Shown piece after piece: positions 1-9,231 of a stretch of 64,000 nt of DNA. Positions within the stretch are counted from its first letter, which is position 1, and every line of letters starts with the position of its first letter. The notes beneath the pieces are model-generated. The model was given only the letters and a program-made list of their open reading frames with translations. It ran no database searches and was not told the origin of the DNA. The DNA comes from Glaciecola sp. 33A (GTDB lineage: Bacteria; Pseudomonadota; Gammaproteobacteria; Enterobacterales; Alteromonadaceae). The DNA lies in the NCBI RefSeq assembly GCF_002836745.1, contig NZ_PJAR01000035.1, positions 1 through 64,000 on the forward strand, read 5' to 3'. The translations under genes and the position numbers were made by a program.

Positions 1-778
1 ACCCAGGGTAAATAAACTGATAACCAATACGAGGATCGCTGCCTATGCCTTTGCGCACATTTTCGATATCGGCACCAAACAGCTCGGCTAAGTTAGCCAT
101 TTCATTCATAAAGCTGATTTTGGTGGCCAACATGCAGTTAGCCGCATATTTTGTAAGCTCGGCACTGCGCACATCCATCACGATTATTTTGTCGTGGTTG
201 CGGTTAAACGGGCTGTAGAGTTCTCTTAGCTTCTTCTCAGCATGATCGCTTTGCGTACCTAAAATAATGCGGTCAGGTCGCATACAGTCGTTAACGGCTG
301 CGCCTTCTTTTAGAAATTCAGGGTTGGATACAACATCAAAGGTTAGCTCTTTATTGAGTGACTTCAGTGTGCCTGAAACAGTTGCAATCACTTTATCTGC
401 GGTACCTACCGGCACTGTTGATTTATTGATAATGATTTTATGATTTTGCATGTGAGTTGCGATTGTTTTAGCAACGGCCTGCACGTACTTTAGGTCGGCT
501 GAACCGTCTTCATCTGGTGGCGTACCCACAGCAATAAATATGACTTCACCATGACTAACACCGCGCTCAGCATCTGTCGTAAATTTAACTCGACCTTGCT
601 CAAAATTTGAATTGACTAAAGGAGTTAAACCGGGTTCGTAGATAGGAATAATGCCTTTTTCCAAGTTATCGACTTTATTTTGGTCTACATCGACACAAAC
701 GACGTCGTGGCCTACTTCGGCTAGAACTGCGGCTTGTACAAGGCCGACATAGCCGATGCCGAAGACTGTTACTTTCAT
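1..778 (-). CDS. ugd: UDP-glucose 6-dehydrogenase, C-terminal part beyond window edge
   Basis: The 259 visible residues are the NAD-binding and first half of UDP-glucose dehydrogenase, which oxidises UDP-glucose to UDP-glucuronate for surface polysaccharides. The start (ATG at 778) gives the Rossmann motif [20 protein letters not shown], followed by [32 protein letters not shown] and [20 protein letters not shown], all hallmarks of the family. The helix with [17 protein letters not shown] is present. The catalytic Cys region and UDP-binding domain would lie beyond base 1. It is the last visible gene of the polysaccharide locus on this strand, 160 bp after the CapD-type dehydratase. A GDP-mannose dehydrogenase is less likely given the motif spacing. 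Confidence 0.95.
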   Translation of the reverse strand, partial: MKVTVFGIGYVGLVQAAVLAEVGHDVVCVDVDQNKVDNLEKGIIPIYEPGLTPLVNSNFEQGRVKFTTDAERGVSHGEVIFIAVGTPPDEDGSADLKYVQAVAKTIATHMQNHKIIINKSTVPVGTADKVIATVSGTLKSLNKELTFDVVSNPEFLKEGAAVNDCMRPDRIILGTQSDHAEKKLRELYSPFNRNHDKIIVMDVRSAELTKYAANCMLATKISFMNEMANLAELFGADIENVRKGIGSDPRIGYQFIYPG

Positions 779-938
779 TAAACTTCCTTTTTACATCGAG
801 GTATATGTTATGTTTTGATCGGTACAGTATATTTACAGCAAATAATTATGCAACGTTAATATCACCTCAAAAGGTCAAACTAAGCATAAAACAAATTTGC
901 TCACCAACCCTCAATTATCTGAACCATAAAATACAGAG

Positions 939-2897
939 CTACGCTCTTGGTAAATTGATTATTTCGGCTGTTGTGGATTTTAGGTTAATTTGAGATTGTC
1001 TCGCCGCCCAAACCAAGTCACAAATTCCGTCGGTGGGATTAAAGCCCGTCGGCGCATTTAACAGTATTTCTCTAATGCTTTCTTGGTCAAAGTTGTGGCA
1101 CATTTTGTCTAATTTATTGAGCACCGGCTCTAGGGCTTCCCAACTCAACATAGCTTCATTGGCTGTCATAATGCGTTCATGGAAGGTATCTTGAACATTG
1201 TCACCTATTAATAACTCTTCAAATAATTTTTCACCCGGTCGGAGGCCTGTGCATTCTATGGCAATATCGCCATTTGGGTTATCTTCGTCTTTAATTTCCA
1301 GGCCTGAAAGTCGAACTAGCTTTTCAGCTAAATCTTTAATTTTAACCGAGTCTCCCATATCCAGCACAAATACGTCACCGCCCTTACCCATCGCCCCCGC
1401 TTGTATTACTAGTTGTGCGGCCTCAGGTATGGTCATAAAGTAACGGGTGATGTCTTCATGGGTTAAAGTTATTGGGCCGCCTTCTTGAATTTGACGTCTA
1501 AACAAAGGAACGACTGAGCCTGATGAGCCTAAAACGTTGCCAAACCGCACCATACAAAAACGGGTTTTTTTGTTAAAAGAAGCTTGAGATAAAGCCTGAA
1601 GCACTAATTCAGCCATGCGTTTAGAAGCGCCCATCACGTTGGTTGGCCGCACAGCTTTATCGGTGGAGATAAGTACAAAGGTTTCAACACCTGAATTTAT
1701 GGCTGCTCTAGCCGCGTAATAAGTACCAAATACGTTGTTTCTTATTCCCTCAACAACGTTATGTTCAACCAATGGCACATGCTTATAGGCCGCTGCATGA
1801 TAAATAGTATTAATATTAAACGCCATCATGATATTTTCTACGCGGTTAATTCGTTGCACCGATCCCATTAGGGGATAAAGTTTTATTTTTAAACCATTTT
1901 TATGTATATATTCGCTGAGCTCTTTTTCTATTTCATATAGCGCAAATTCTGACAACTCGAATAACACTAATGTAGTAGGTTTAAATTTAATAATTTGGCG
2001 GCACAGCTCGGAACCGATAGAGCCACCTGCCCCGCTGACCATGACGTTTTTACCTGTAATATTTTGAGCCATTAGTTGGGGTAATGGTGTTACTGGCTCT
2101 CGGCCCAATAGATCGTCAATTTCAACCTCTATTAATTCAGATGCATTAAAGTTACCTTCAATGACATCTTTAATCCCAGGGATGCTTTGTACTCTAACTT
2201 GGTACTTTTCTAATGAGTTAATGATACGATTTCGGTCTGAGCGACTCGCGCTAGGCAATGCGAGAAGTACTTTAATTGCTTTTCCAGCGTCGATTAAACC
2301 TTTTAGCTCGCCTAATGAAATAACTGGAATACCTTGAATAACAGATCCGTATTTACTTGTATCGTCGTCAATAAATGCCGACACGTAATATTCCTGCCCG
2401 ATTGCTATTCCTGTTGCTAGTTGGCGCCCAGCTGACCCTGCACCATAAATAACCACAGGTTGTTTGTTAGAGCCGGTGAATTGGGTCACTAATGCACGCA
2501 CGAGAAGACGGGCCCCGCCCACAGTAAGTAGTATCAGGGCACAGTAAATTAAGGGCATTGTTCTTGGAACAGTAATTGAAGAAAAGAATGCTATTAGGAC
2601 CAAGGCTGCGGTTGAAAGCATTGTTCCTGCAACAACTGCCCACACAGCTTGTGAGCTCATATAACGGAGGACTGCCCTGTAGAGGCCTAACTTTACAAAT
2701 ATTAGAATAGTTAAAGGCAGGAGTCCGGACAATATCAACCAATAATTAGCTTTAGAAAACGCAGTAAGGTTATCTAAACGTATTACTAAAGCAGCCCAAA
2801 AAGATAGTGTAATAAAAGACGAATCCACGAACAGCGTTATTATTCGTTTAGTTTTTCTTGATGAATTTAGTATTTTTTTTATTGTTTTAAAAAACAA
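939..2897 (-). CDS. Membrane nucleoside-diphosphate-sugar 4,6-dehydratase (WbpM/CapD/FlaA1 family)
   Basis: This 652-residue protein has the full long architecture of WbpM/PglF-type UDP-GlcNAc C4,C6-dehydratases. About four N-terminal membrane segments (residues ~15-130) are followed by a CoA-binding-like Rossmann domain with VIYGAGSAGRQLA. The catalytic SDR domain then begins at NVMVSGAGGSIGSELCRQI. The active-site segment STDKAVRPTNVMGASKR has the family's substitution of Met for the usual SDR Tyr (TNVMGASK). LRPGEKLFEELL near the C-terminus is also diagnostic. The expected reaction is UDP-GlcNAc to the 4-keto-6-deoxy sugar at the inner membrane. It sits next to a UDP-sugar reductase and a phosphoglycosyl transferase, so it probably supplies a QuiNAc- or FucNAc-type first sugar. 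The exact stereochemical product cannot be told from sequence. Confidence 0.93.
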   Translation of the reverse strand: MFFKTIKKILNSSRKTKRIITLFVDSSFITLSFWAALVIRLDNLTAFSKANYWLILSGLLPLTILIFVKLGLYRAVLRYMSSQAVWAVVAGTMLSTAALVLIAFFSSITVPRTMPLIYCALILLTVGGARLLVRALVTQFTGSNKQPVVIYGAGSAGRQLATGIAIGQEYYVSAFIDDDTSKYGSVIQGIPVISLGELKGLIDAGKAIKVLLALPSASRSDRNRIINSLEKYQVRVQSIPGIKDVIEGNFNASELIEVEIDDLLGREPVTPLPQLMAQNITGKNVMVSGAGGSIGSELCRQIIKFKPTTLVLFELSEFALYEIEKELSEYIHKNGLKIKLYPLMGSVQRINRVENIMMAFNINTIYHAAAYKHVPLVEHNVVEGIRNNVFGTYYAARAAINSGVETFVLISTDKAVRPTNVMGASKRMAELVLQALSQASFNKKTRFCMVRFGNVLGSSGSVVPLFRRQIQEGGPITLTHEDITRYFMTIPEAAQLVIQAGAMGKGGDVFVLDMGDSVKIKDLAEKLVRLSGLEIKDEDNPNGDIAIECTGLRPGEKLFEELLIGDNVQDTFHERIMTANEAMLSWEALEPVLNKLDKMCHNFDQESIREILLNAPTGFNPTDGICDLVWAARQSQINLKSTTAEIINLPRA

Positions 2898-3012
2898 AGC
2901 ATTTCCTTATATTGTCAAACAACAAGTCCGTAATACTACGACACAATCTATCAGCTACTATATGCCTAATTGATTAAGTTACAAGTGCAGCTATGTATTA
3001 TGTATATACTCT

Positions 3013-3570
3013 CTATTTATTAGGTTTTACTGCATCGCCCGAGCCAGAACCGGTAACTGTTTTAAAAATAAAACAGAGGTAATGTTTCAACGTCAAATTA
3101 GAAATCATTTCGTGATCGACTTTAGCAAGCAACTTGGGTATCGACATGTCTATATTATTTATTTGTGCCAATCCTGTGATGCCTGGTAAAACGTCGTAAA
3201 TGCCTAGCCTATCTCTTTCTAATATTAGATCATGCTGGTTATATAAGTTCGGTCTAGGACCAACAAAGCTCATTTCACCCTTCAGGACATTGATTAATTG
3301 AGGTAATTCATCGATTTTTGTCTTGCGTAAAAAACAACCAAACCTCGTAATGCTGCTGGAACTAGTCAGATGGCTAGCTACTGATTCGGTGTTTTTGCTC
3401 ATAGTTCTAAACTTAATAAGTTTAAAAGGCTTTTGGAACCGACCAACCCGTTCTTGAATAAATATAGGTGAACCTGTATCCAATAGTCCAATAATACTGA
3501 CTATTAATAAAATAGGAGTAGTTAAAATCAACCCAATAAGGGCAATAAGCATCTCTAATATTTTCCTCAC
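3013..3570 (-). CDS. Initiating sugar phosphotransferase (monotopic phosphoglycosyl transferase, PglC/WreU-like)
   Basis: This 185-residue protein is the short form of the bacterial sugar-transferase family: one hydrophobic re-entrant helix (residues ~5-30) followed by the catalytic core. Visible core motifs are GSPIFIQERVGRFQKPFKLIKFRTM, split here as GSPIFIQERVG and FKLIKFRTM, then KIDELPQLINVLKGEMSFVG and the PRPN that follows. It lacks the extra membrane domain of WbaP/WcaJ. It should transfer a sugar-1-phosphate from a UDP-sugar to undecaprenyl phosphate, starting repeat-unit assembly. The start is GTG at 3570, six bases after the upstream reductase stop, so the two are co-translated. 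Given the neighbouring dehydratase and reductase, the sugar is probably QuiNAc or FucNAc. Confidence 0.9.
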   Translation of the reverse strand: MRKILEMLIALIGLILTTPILLIVSIIGLLDTGSPIFIQERVGRFQKPFKLIKFRTMSKNTESVASHLTSSSSITRFGCFLRKTKIDELPQLINVLKGEMSFVGPRPNLYNQHDLILERDRLGIYDVLPGITGLAQINNIDMSIPKLLAKVDHEMISNLTLKHYLCFIFKTVTGSGSGDAVKPNK

Positions 3571-3576
3571 GTTTGC

Positions 3577-4518
3577 CTAACCTCTATTAATAAATGAATT
3601 TGCAGTCTCGGTTATCCCAAATTCATAAGAGTATGGCGGAGTCCACGAAAAGTCTACCTTCGTCTGTTCAATATCGAGTTGCAGTGATCCAGTCAAACGT
3701 GAAATAACGTCTTCCTTCCGGATGATGCTACCGCAAACCTTTAAAAAAACAGCAGGTATTGGAATGTTTAAAGTGCGCCTGTTGAGGCCACTTGCTATAC
3801 ATGAGACCAACTCACTTGTTGATAGGTCATGACCATCCGAAACTAAGTAAACTTTATTCAAAATTTTGGGAACCTTTATAGCCTTGGCAATTAAATCTAC
3901 TAAATTTCCTATATAAACCATACTCCTTTTATTGGAATCTAAAGCACCAAAAGGCAACGGAAAACCTTTAGAAACTAATTTAATCAGAGCGCCAAAATTA
4001 GCTTTAACACCAGGCCCGTATACCAAGGGGGGCCTAATTATTACAACCTCCATTCCGGATTTCTGACCTATGTCTAATAAAATGTCTTCAGCTTCAGATT
4101 TTGATTTCCCATAGTCATCTAGTGGATTACACAAATCACTCGAAGTAAACGGCGTACCAAAGGTCTCATCTCCATTGACTTTAATAGAACTGATAAAGAT
4201 AAACCTAGCGACACCTGCTTTTGCAGCTTGCAAGGCCAAGTTCTCAGTAGGCAGTGTATTTATGGACCTAAAAGCCTCGAGTGGGTCGCTTGACCTATCC
4301 CGCATAACATGGACTCTTGCAGCGCAATGAATTACCACGTTTTTATTTAAGAGTGCTGCAGAGTAATCACTACTTGCATCAAGCTCGGCTACAAAGGTAT
4401 TCGCGCCATGCGGTTTTTTCGAAGAACGAGACAATAGATCAACTTTATGATCATCTTCTATTCGCTTTAGCAAAGCTCCGCCTACAAAACCCGTAGCACC
4501 AGTTATTAAAACATTCAT
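3577..4518 (-). CDS. NAD-dependent epimerase/reductase, UDP-4-keto-6-deoxy sugar reductase candidate
   Basis: The 313 residues form a single extended-SDR domain: NAD-binding ITGATGFVGGALLKRI at residues ~5-20, the SSIKVNG serine loop, and the YGKSKSEAE catalytic Tyr-Lys motif. It resembles the GalE-like group that includes WbpV and WreQ, which reduce the 4-keto product of WbpM-type dehydratases to UDP-QuiNAc or its epimer. No second catalytic feature identifies the product, so UDP-GlcNAc 4-epimerase remains possible. The order reductase, phosphoglycosyl transferase, dehydratase matches known QuiNAc cassettes and favours the reductase role. The start ATG at 4518 gives the complete nucleotide-binding motif. 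About 565 bp of decayed sequence and an IS lie upstream, so its promoter may have been replaced. Confidence 0.8.
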   Translation of the reverse strand: MNVLITGATGFVGGALLKRIEDDHKVDLLSRSSKKPHGANTFVAELDASSDYSAALLNKNVVIHCAARVHVMRDRSSDPLEAFRSINTLPTENLALQAAKAGVARFIFISSIKVNGDETFGTPFTSSDLCNPLDDYGKSKSEAEDILLDIGQKSGMEVVIIRPPLVYGPGVKANFGALIKLVSKGFPLPFGALDSNKRSMVYIGNLVDLIAKAIKVPKILNKVYLVSDGHDLSTSELVSCIASGLNRRTLNIPIPAVFLKVCGSIIRKEDVISRLTGSLQLDIEQTKVDFSWTPPYSYEFGITETANSFINRG

Positions 4519-4770
4519 TGGTTAACCTTCATAGTGTGATCTTGCAACCTTGAGTATTAGGTTTGAATAATTTTGGTTTTATTGTTTTACGCAAAATTTT
4601 GTATATCCGCTTCAACTGTTGCATTAAAAATAATTGAGCAACCGCAAGAGTCAAAAAATTTTAGCTGCCTAAAATAAAGAATTTCGTATTGACTTGTAAC
4701 CTTGCTCCAAGTGTAAGGTCTCTATGCGATTTAACTTGCATCTTTTGCGTTGCAGCTATCTGGGGGAATT

Positions 4771-4914
4771 TCAGAACAGCAGCAACTCCTGAACTGCTGT
4801 AATAAAGTTCTCAGCGTAGTGTGGTGTAAACCTATTATAAACACAATCAAATGCATAGATATTTTTACCAAAATGCATAATTTCTACCAAAGATGAATTT
4901 CTGTGGGAACCCCA
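4771..4914 (-). pseudogene. Remnant of a DUF1972-type glycosyltransferase (C-terminal fragment)
   Basis: In the otherwise gene-free stretch 4519-5083, the minus strand reads NSSLVEIMHFGKNIYAFD followed by VYNRFTPHYAENF and ends at a stop at 4771. This resembles the nucleotide-sugar binding end of the GT4 subgroup with an N-terminal DUF1972 domain (rhamnosyltransferases of the Cps2T/WchF type, with a G-T-N-P-S-L-V-E-A-M signature). Reading upstream meets stop codons in all frames, and no start or N-terminal half is visible. It appears to be debris of a lost polysaccharide gene, cut by the neighbouring IS insertion. The rest of 4519-5083 shows no gene; a short leader for the reductase presumably lies near 4520-4600. 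Confidence 0.5.
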
Positions 4915-5083
4915 GCATTATCTGCCCCTACAATTAGCAGATAAAGTAATATAGCTTAGCTTTGTTCCATTATAAAAAGATTTTTTCGGAGTAATTCTTA
5001 GTTGGTCAATAAACTTCATAATTCATTGCCTCAATATCGTTAATGACAATACTGACGTGGTCAACATTTTTGGGACACCCCAG

Positions 5084-5957
5084 TTAAGCAGCTTTTTCTA
5101 ATGTAGCCATTTCCTGCTCATATTCGTTTGGACTTTTATACCCAAGATATGAATGCAGTCTGCGGCTGTTATAAAACATCGAGATATAGTTCAAGATGTT
5201 CTGTTGCGCTTCATTTCGTGTTTGGTAATTTTGCCATTGCACGCGCTCTTCTTTTAGACTTCCGAAGAAACTTTCTGCCACCGCGTTATCCCAGCAGTCG
5301 CCTTTTCTGCTCATGCTGCCTTTTATGCCATGCGCCAATAGTAAATTTCTATACTGATGACTCGCATATTGTGAGCCTCGGTCTGTATGCATAATCAAAC
5401 CAGTTTTGGGTTTACGCTGCCAAATAGCCATGCGCAGTGCATCCACAACTAACTGAGCTTCCGTGCGTGAACTCATGCTCCAACCCACTATTTTTCGTGA
5501 ATATAAATCAATCACAACAGCCAGGTACAACCAACCTTCACGCGTCCAGATATACGTAATGTCGGCGACGTAGACCTGGTTCGGCGCGTCAACATCAAAC
5601 TGTCGCTTAACGAGGTTGTCAAACAACGGCTTGTTGTGGTTGCTATCGGTGGTGACTTTATACTTCTTGCGGTATTTCACCCACACACCGGCTTCATTCA
5701 TCAGCCTACGCGCTTTTTGGCGGCTAATGGCAAGCCTAAGCAATTCATCGCACCTTTCATTCTGCGGCTGCCATAAAGGTTCTCAACACCCATTGCTATT
5801 TTCTTAACCCAATCAAGCATCTCGCTATGAAGTGGGTAAATATCATCGTCTTTCTTCTTCCTTGCCCAGTGGTAATAACTGCTGCGCTTTACCGCTAACA
5901 ATTGACACATTCGGTCAATTGGATAGGTCTTCTTCTTTCGGGCAATAAAATCGTATT
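5084..5957 (-). pseudogene. IS3-family transposase OrfB (DDE integrase), frameshifted
   Basis: The N-terminal part (KYDFIARKKKTYPIDRMCQ, HTH_21-like) is in one frame and ends near 5701. The catalytic rve domain continues from about 5743 in another frame. A single-base indel near 5735-5743, between NCLGLP and ISRQKARRLMNEAGV, explains the break. The catalytic triad is otherwise complete: Asp in YVADITYIW, Asp in HTDRGSQY and Glu in DNAVAESFFGS, with 35 residues between the last two. This copy therefore cannot make intact transposase unless a ribosome shifts frame twice. The decay looks recent because the rest of the frame is undamaged. Confidence 0.85.
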
Positions 5958-6254
5958 TTATTTGATTTCTTTGGCAAAGAAGACCGTTGCTTCCTTTAAA
6001 ATGTTCTTATCCATTTCAAGCTGGCGAACCTTTGCCTTTAACTGTCGGATCTCTTCTTGCTCGGGCGTTAACTTGCCATTTCCGCGAAACACCTGACCAT
6101 TATTATCTTGTTCGTTTTCCTTTAGCCAGCGAGTTATCAGATTTGGATTTATCTCCAGACTTCGCGCTGCTTCAGCTCTCGTATATTGTTGCTCAACCAC
6201 CAAGCTAATGGCGTCTAACTTAAATTCTTTTGAATATTTCTTTCTAATAGTCAC
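5958..6254 (-). CDS. IS3-family transposase OrfA (helix-turn-helix subunit)
   Basis: This reads as the small DNA-binding OrfA of IS3-group elements. It has RKKYSKEFKLDAISLV at the N-terminus, the helix-turn-helix YTRAEAARSLEINPNLITRW, and a coiled-coil tail with TPEQEEIRQLKAKVRQLEMD ending in ATVFFAKEIK. I chose GTG at 6254 because family members start just before this RKKYS motif. The frame stays open another 30 codons upstream to an ATG at 6344, but those residues do not resemble OrfA and no ribosome site precedes them. Its end overlaps the start of orfB in the -1 frame, as expected for programmed frameshifting to an OrfAB fusion. Confidence 0.85.
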   Translation of the reverse strand: MTIRKKYSKEFKLDAISLVVEQQYTRAEAARSLEINPNLITRWLKENEQDNNGQVFRGNGKLTPEQEEIRQLKAKVRQLEMDKNILKEATVFFAKEIK

Positions 6255-6477
6255 TGAGCCACCATAACGACTAATATTATCACGATGTGGCAGTACTTGC
6301 TGCTTAGGACGACGTTGAGGTTCTAGAATTACTCGGTTTCTCATATTTCATGTCGAAATAAGGAATAGCAGATGCATTGCTTGAGCAGAGTTCGTACTTT
6401 AAATAACTATATAGGAGATCGAAAAAATGATGATTTTCACTAAAATAGAAATTCTACACCCAAGTTAGCAAAGCTCC

Positions 6478-6618
6478 TTAAACGAAGCGCGAATAACAAG
6501 ATTCCAATAAGATATTTTTATCTATCGGCCACCCTACAACATGGCGAGTACACAAATCGATGACTATCGCTAAATACAAAAAACCTTCATAGGTACGAAC
6601 GAAGGTAGTATATTCACT
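6478..6618 (-). pseudogene. Fragment of a second IS3-family OrfB
   Basis: Directly after the stop of the adjacent glycosyltransferase, the minus strand encodes RTYEGFLYLAIVIDLCTRHV then VGWPIDKN. This matches the segment just after the first catalytic Asp of IS3-family integrases. It differs from the corresponding segment of the nearby IS (REGWLYLAVVIDLYSRKIVG), so it comes from a different element. Nothing N-terminal or C-terminal of it survives. The interval 6345-6477 between this remnant and the IS shows no gene. Together they mark an insertion hotspot or junction in the polysaccharide locus. Confidence 0.75.
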
Positions 6619-6619
6619 A

Positions 6620-7756
6620 TTAATCCAAAAGTTTTTTATAAATAGAAATATTTTGTTCAAACACACTAGCATTAGAAAATTTAGATTCGACCAAATGTCT
6701 TCCATTAAGGCCATAAGATGTTATCAATTCAACTTTGGAATATAGTATTTTCAATACATCAACTATTTCAGTTACATTATTTGGCTTTACTAAAAAACCA
6801 TTTGAATTCTCAATGCATATGTCTTTACAACCACCTAAAGGGGTGGTCAAAATAGGGCGACCAATAGCACATGCTTCAATCAAAATTCTAGGCACTCCTT
6901 CACCATATGACGTAGGCAAAGCAACCAAATCTGACTGTGCTATCAACAAAGCTATATCGTCTCGTTGGCCCAACCACGTAATATCATTTGCCAGGCTCAT
7001 TTTTTCAATCTCTTCCACTGAAAAAGAAAGAGGTGAATCTGGGTCAAAAATTCCAGCAACATTCAATTTGATATTGAAGTTTAGACTTTTTAAATGCTTA
7101 ACTGCATCAACTAAAACCAAAAGTCCCTTATCTTTCAATAATCGACTAGCAAAAAGTATTTCCAGACCCTCGATTTTATTGAGTGGAGGGCTATATGAGT
7201 AAGTTTCCAGATTAACTCCAGCTCCAAAAACTCTCACAAGCCTGCTAGGGTCTATTAAGTTATTCACATTAAAAAACAGCAGATCTTCTTCATTCTCAAA
7301 TAAAGCATAAGACTGTAGATTCTTAGAGAATAGCTTTATCAACCCAAATATTAACTTCCTTGCTATTCTATACTTCAAAATATTAGAGACTTTAAGAGTC
7401 CCCAAACCAGCATAAGTGGTAACTAATCGAAGCTTATACAAGCGACATATAAACGAACAGTACAAATTAGGCTTTATCGTTACAGAATGAACAACTTGAG
7501 GAGATACTAATTTTATCACCTTTAATAATGATAACATTGTGCGTACCTCGCTAAATACTCCCAGCGAAGTTCTATGCATTGAAAAAATATGAATTACAAT
7601 TCTTAATTCGGATAATTCTTTTCTTATTTTAGGCTCACAAGACGGAATTGCAACGTGCACGTCAAATCCATTTCGCATAGCATCAACAGCTCTTTCTTTC
7701 CAATGTAAATTAAAATACCAATCGGCATTAAGTACAAATAATACTTTTTTAATCAT
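6620..7756 (-). CDS. Glycosyltransferase, GT4 family (GT-B fold)
   Basis: From the ATG at 7756 (378 residues) the protein starts KKVLFVLNADWYFNLHWKER, a typical GT4 N-terminus, and a GGGAAG ribosome site sits just upstream. A longer reading to 7798 adds 14 residues without a ribosome site. The donor-binding C-terminal half has ASRLLKDKGLLVLVDAVKHL and SYGEGVPRILIEACAIGRPI, the E-x7-E-like region of GT4 retaining enzymes of the WbpZ/PglA kind. It probably adds one sugar of the repeat unit on the inner-membrane face; donor and linkage are unknown. The 3' end abuts a transposase fragment, so the C-terminus could be slightly altered, although the length is normal. The coding sequence is strongly AT-rich. 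Confidence 0.88.
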   Translation of the reverse strand: MIKKVLFVLNADWYFNLHWKERAVDAMRNGFDVHVAIPSCEPKIRKELSELRIVIHIFSMHRTSLGVFSEVRTMLSLLKVIKLVSPQVVHSVTIKPNLYCSFICRLYKLRLVTTYAGLGTLKVSNILKYRIARKLIFGLIKLFSKNLQSYALFENEEDLLFFNVNNLIDPSRLVRVFGAGVNLETYSYSPPLNKIEGLEILFASRLLKDKGLLVLVDAVKHLKSLNFNIKLNVAGIFDPDSPLSFSVEEIEKMSLANDITWLGQRDDIALLIAQSDLVALPTSYGEGVPRILIEACAIGRPILTTPLGGCKDICIENSNGFLVKPNNVTEIVDVLKILYSKVELITSYGLNGRHLVESKFSNASVFEQNISIYKKLLD

Positions 7757-7863
7757 AACTTCCCAAATAACTAAAAACACTAGTGAATTAGCAGACATAT
7801 AAATAAAACACTAAGTTTTGATTAAAAATAATGAAGATATTAAATTAAACTACTTTCTCTATA

Positions 7864-8949
7864 TCAGTGTTTGAGGTTTTTAAATATAAACATCAAGCGC
7901 TGTATTTGAGACTCTGCTGTATAATTTAATCTAATTGTTTTACTAGCATTAATAGAACACTCTTGCCTGACTGAATCATCAGACAACAAAATTGCAAGTG
8001 ATTCATACCACTCAGCCTCGTTACTGGCGACATAACCACTGCCCAGCAAGCTTATAATATCTCTATTGACACCAACGTCAGATCCAACAACCGGCTTTCC
8101 TAACGCCATACACTGGATCAACTTATATCCACACTTTCCCATCTCCCAAGACTCATTGGGCAATGGCATAATTCCTATGTCAATTTTATTAAGCGAGTTC
8201 ACTTCTTGGTCTTTAGTCCATTTATTGACTTGTACATTTGTGGATTTAAAAAATTCCTTTGCATTATCATTTGCACCGATCAATAGTAAGGTGAAACTAA
8301 AATTTTCCGAAAGTCTATCTATAATTTCGGAAACTCCAGTAAGATACTTCTGAGTATAAGGAGTACCTATCCAGCCAATAACAGGTCGTTGACTATCATC
8401 CCCGGTGGGGACCTCTTCTTTTAAAAATGAATATGACGCCTCAACAATCGTCGTTGGTATCAAAGTGATATTTCTATTACTTCGTTGTAACCTTTTTTCT
8501 AAATACTTATTACCGACAACTACATGTGTCGAATATTTTGCTACATTATCAATTTTTTTACTCAAAAAAAATCTGAAAAGTTTTGAACTACTCATGTCAT
8601 AAGAGTGAAAGGTAGCATCATCATAATCTACGACAACACTTACACCTGAATAACACAGTATTCTTTCGAAGATCGCAGGTAACCCAGGAAAAATCTCTTT
8701 CTCTAACCATACAAAATCAAAACTTTTGATGTCAAATAATACTAAACACCGCTTAATGTAAGCTTTTATTAAATAAAGCTTTGAAATCTTTTCTCCGCTA
8801 TATATCGATTTTAAATACGAATTACACAATAAAGGTCTGATGACCATCTCAATACCATTATTTTTAAGCAACGACTCATATTGTAAAAAACGCACTCTGG
8901 AACTAGCGCCTAAATCATCGTACTTCGTCAAAACCAAAACTCGTTTCAC
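7864..8949 (-). CDS. Glycosyltransferase, GT4-like
   Basis: A 361-residue protein with a GT-B layout. The N-terminal segment VLVLTKYDDLGASSRVRFLQ resembles the acceptor domain of GT4 enzymes that start with a 'G-x-S-x-R' loop. VIGWIGTPYTQKYL begins the C-terminal domain, and MGKCGYKLIQCMALGKPVV then SDVGVNRDII form the donor-binding region. The start is GTG at 8949, preceded by AGAGG at eight bases. It lies 108 bp upstream of the next glycosyltransferase start, and a 282-bp gap (8950-9231) with no recognisable gene separates it from wzy. The specific donor is not predictable. AT-rich composition and rare codons fit an acquired cassette. Confidence 0.85.
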   Translation of the reverse strand: MKRVLVLTKYDDLGASSRVRFLQYESLLKNNGIEMVIRPLLCNSYLKSIYSGEKISKLYLIKAYIKRCLVLFDIKSFDFVWLEKEIFPGLPAIFERILCYSGVSVVVDYDDATFHSYDMSSSKLFRFFLSKKIDNVAKYSTHVVVGNKYLEKRLQRSNRNITLIPTTIVEASYSFLKEEVPTGDDSQRPVIGWIGTPYTQKYLTGVSEIIDRLSENFSFTLLLIGANDNAKEFFKSTNVQVNKWTKDQEVNSLNKIDIGIMPLPNESWEMGKCGYKLIQCMALGKPVVGSDVGVNRDIISLLGSGYVASNEAEWYESLAILLSDDSVRQECSINASKTIRLNYTAESQIQRLMFIFKNLKH

Positions 8950-9231
8950 TTTTCAAACCTCTGTATATTTAAATACAAACAATTGTAAAAATCCTGTCCA
9001 AAGATTCAAGCACCACAAAAACATCATTAACAATTTTTTATCGACTACGAACTACTCAAAATTTCTGTATTGTCCGTAATTATACCCAAACTTCTTATTC
9101 TTTAAATTCATCGAGATATTTTTTATTTGTAAAAATGGTACCTCACTTCGCTTTCTAAGTTAAAAAATATTAACATATTTAGGGGAAGAGCAATCGTTAA
9201 ACCTAGTCAAAACATTAATTTTTTTCAAATC

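Larger units (their letters stand above)
5084..6254 (-). mobile_element. IS3-family insertion sequence (IS3/IS51-like), inactive copy
   Basis: Two consecutive transposase frames on the minus strand, orfA then orfB in the -1 frame, are the standard IS3-family layout. OrfB is broken by a frameshift. The left end probably lies near 5055, where GGTCAACATTTTTGGGACA is followed directly by the orfB stop. I could not find a matching inverted copy upstream of orfA, up to 6480. The outer orfA-side end may therefore be lost or rearranged, and target duplications cannot be assigned. The element interrupts the polysaccharide locus between the initiating-sugar genes and the glycosyltransferases. Confidence 0.85.

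Noticed and set aside
3013-3570. Assignment of the phosphoglycosyl transferase as full-length WbaP/WcaJ
   Set aside because: The protein is only 185 residues and lacks the extra N-terminal membrane and CoA-binding-like domains.
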